Shown piece after piece: positions 5,432-5,487 of a stretch of DNA of 5,487 nucleotides. The stretch spans positions 1 through 5,487 of the forward strand of contig JAEOUB010000481.1 in assembly GCA_016839545.1 (NCBI GenBank), written 5' to 3'. A program made the translations under genes and the position numbers. Position 1 is the stretch's first letter; each line of letters starts with the position of its first letter. The notes under the pieces were generated by a model that saw nothing but the letters and a program-made list of their open reading frames with translations, did no database searches and was not told the DNA's origin. This DNA comes from Candidatus Kariarchaeota archaeon. GTDB taxonomy: Archaea; Asgardarchaeota; Heimdallarchaeia; Heimdallarchaeales; Kariarchaeaceae.

Positions 5432-5487
5432 ATGGAGAGACGAAAACGTTCATATCACGATCGATCTGAAAATATCTATGGAAGGAG
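5432..5487 (+). CDS. Possible N-terminus of a gene cut by the window edge
   Basis: An ATG opens a frame that stays open for the remaining 18 codons (begins MERRKRSYHDRSENIYG). The product would start very basic and hydrophilic. The only in-frame stretch upstream runs back to TAG at 5405-5407 with no other ATG, GTG or TTG start. No Shine-Dalgarno site is seen, and no TATA box lies at the leaderless distance; the nearest good one is at 5350-5360. Too short to assign a family. Confidence 0.35.
   Translation, partial: MERRKRSYHDRSENIYGR

Noticed and set aside
5258..5487. tRNA, C/D-box RNA, CRISPR or IS-element remnants in the right-hand spacer
   Set aside because: No T-arm/anticodon arrangement, no paired C and D boxes, no regularly spaced repeats and no terminal inverted repeats could be found by eye.

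Overview
The window most likely comes from an archaeon with moderate GC content. The main evidence is promoter architecture. Four of the five complete genes have a TATA-like box centred about 26-31 bp before the start codon, which leaves almost no 5' leader and no Shine-Dalgarno site. Two of the starts are GTG. The fifth gene has a short leader with a GGTGA ribosome-binding motif. AGA/AGG arginine codons are common, and the thioredoxin-like protein has an N-terminal signal plus a C-terminal anchor, a layout common in archaeal surface proteins. An Asgard (for example Thorarchaeota-like) source is a guess from overall style; no marker gene is present to settle it.

Layout. Bases 1-56 hold the last codons of a probable + strand gene, whose stop abuts the stop of the converging gene. 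Three minus-strand genes follow, read from about 2255 down to 57: an unrecognised 160-aa helical protein, a diacylglycerol/lipid-kinase family protein (310 aa), and a membrane-anchored thioredoxin-like protein with a CSIC active site (226 aa). The two gaps between them are each exactly 51 bp, and each gap carries its own candidate TATA box. A 206-bp divergent intergenic region (2256-2461) separates this set from two + strand genes: a 780-aa soluble protein joining a helical/TPR sensor half to a class III nucleotide cyclase catalytic domain, and a small four-helix membrane protein of the TIGR03987/HsmA-like family. The last 230 bases hold no confident gene: a possible 45-aa ORF, a cluster of short palindromes, and the possible start of another gene running off the edge.

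How the genes may work together. The cyclase is the centrepiece. All residues for metal binding and transition-state stabilisation are present in one chain, so a homodimer should be active. Its purine-selecting pair is Arg/Asp, which points to ATP but is not the textbook Lys/Asp. Class III cyclases are uncommon in archaea, so a TPR-gated cyclase with archaeal-type promoters is the most interesting item here. The divergent region contains three AGAATTC copies and an ACCCT/AGGGT inverted repeat next to the cyclase TATA box, so the cyclase and the unknown 160-aa gene could be co-regulated. Nothing in the sequence shows that the lipid kinase, thioredoxin-like protein or membrane protein takes part in the same pathway.
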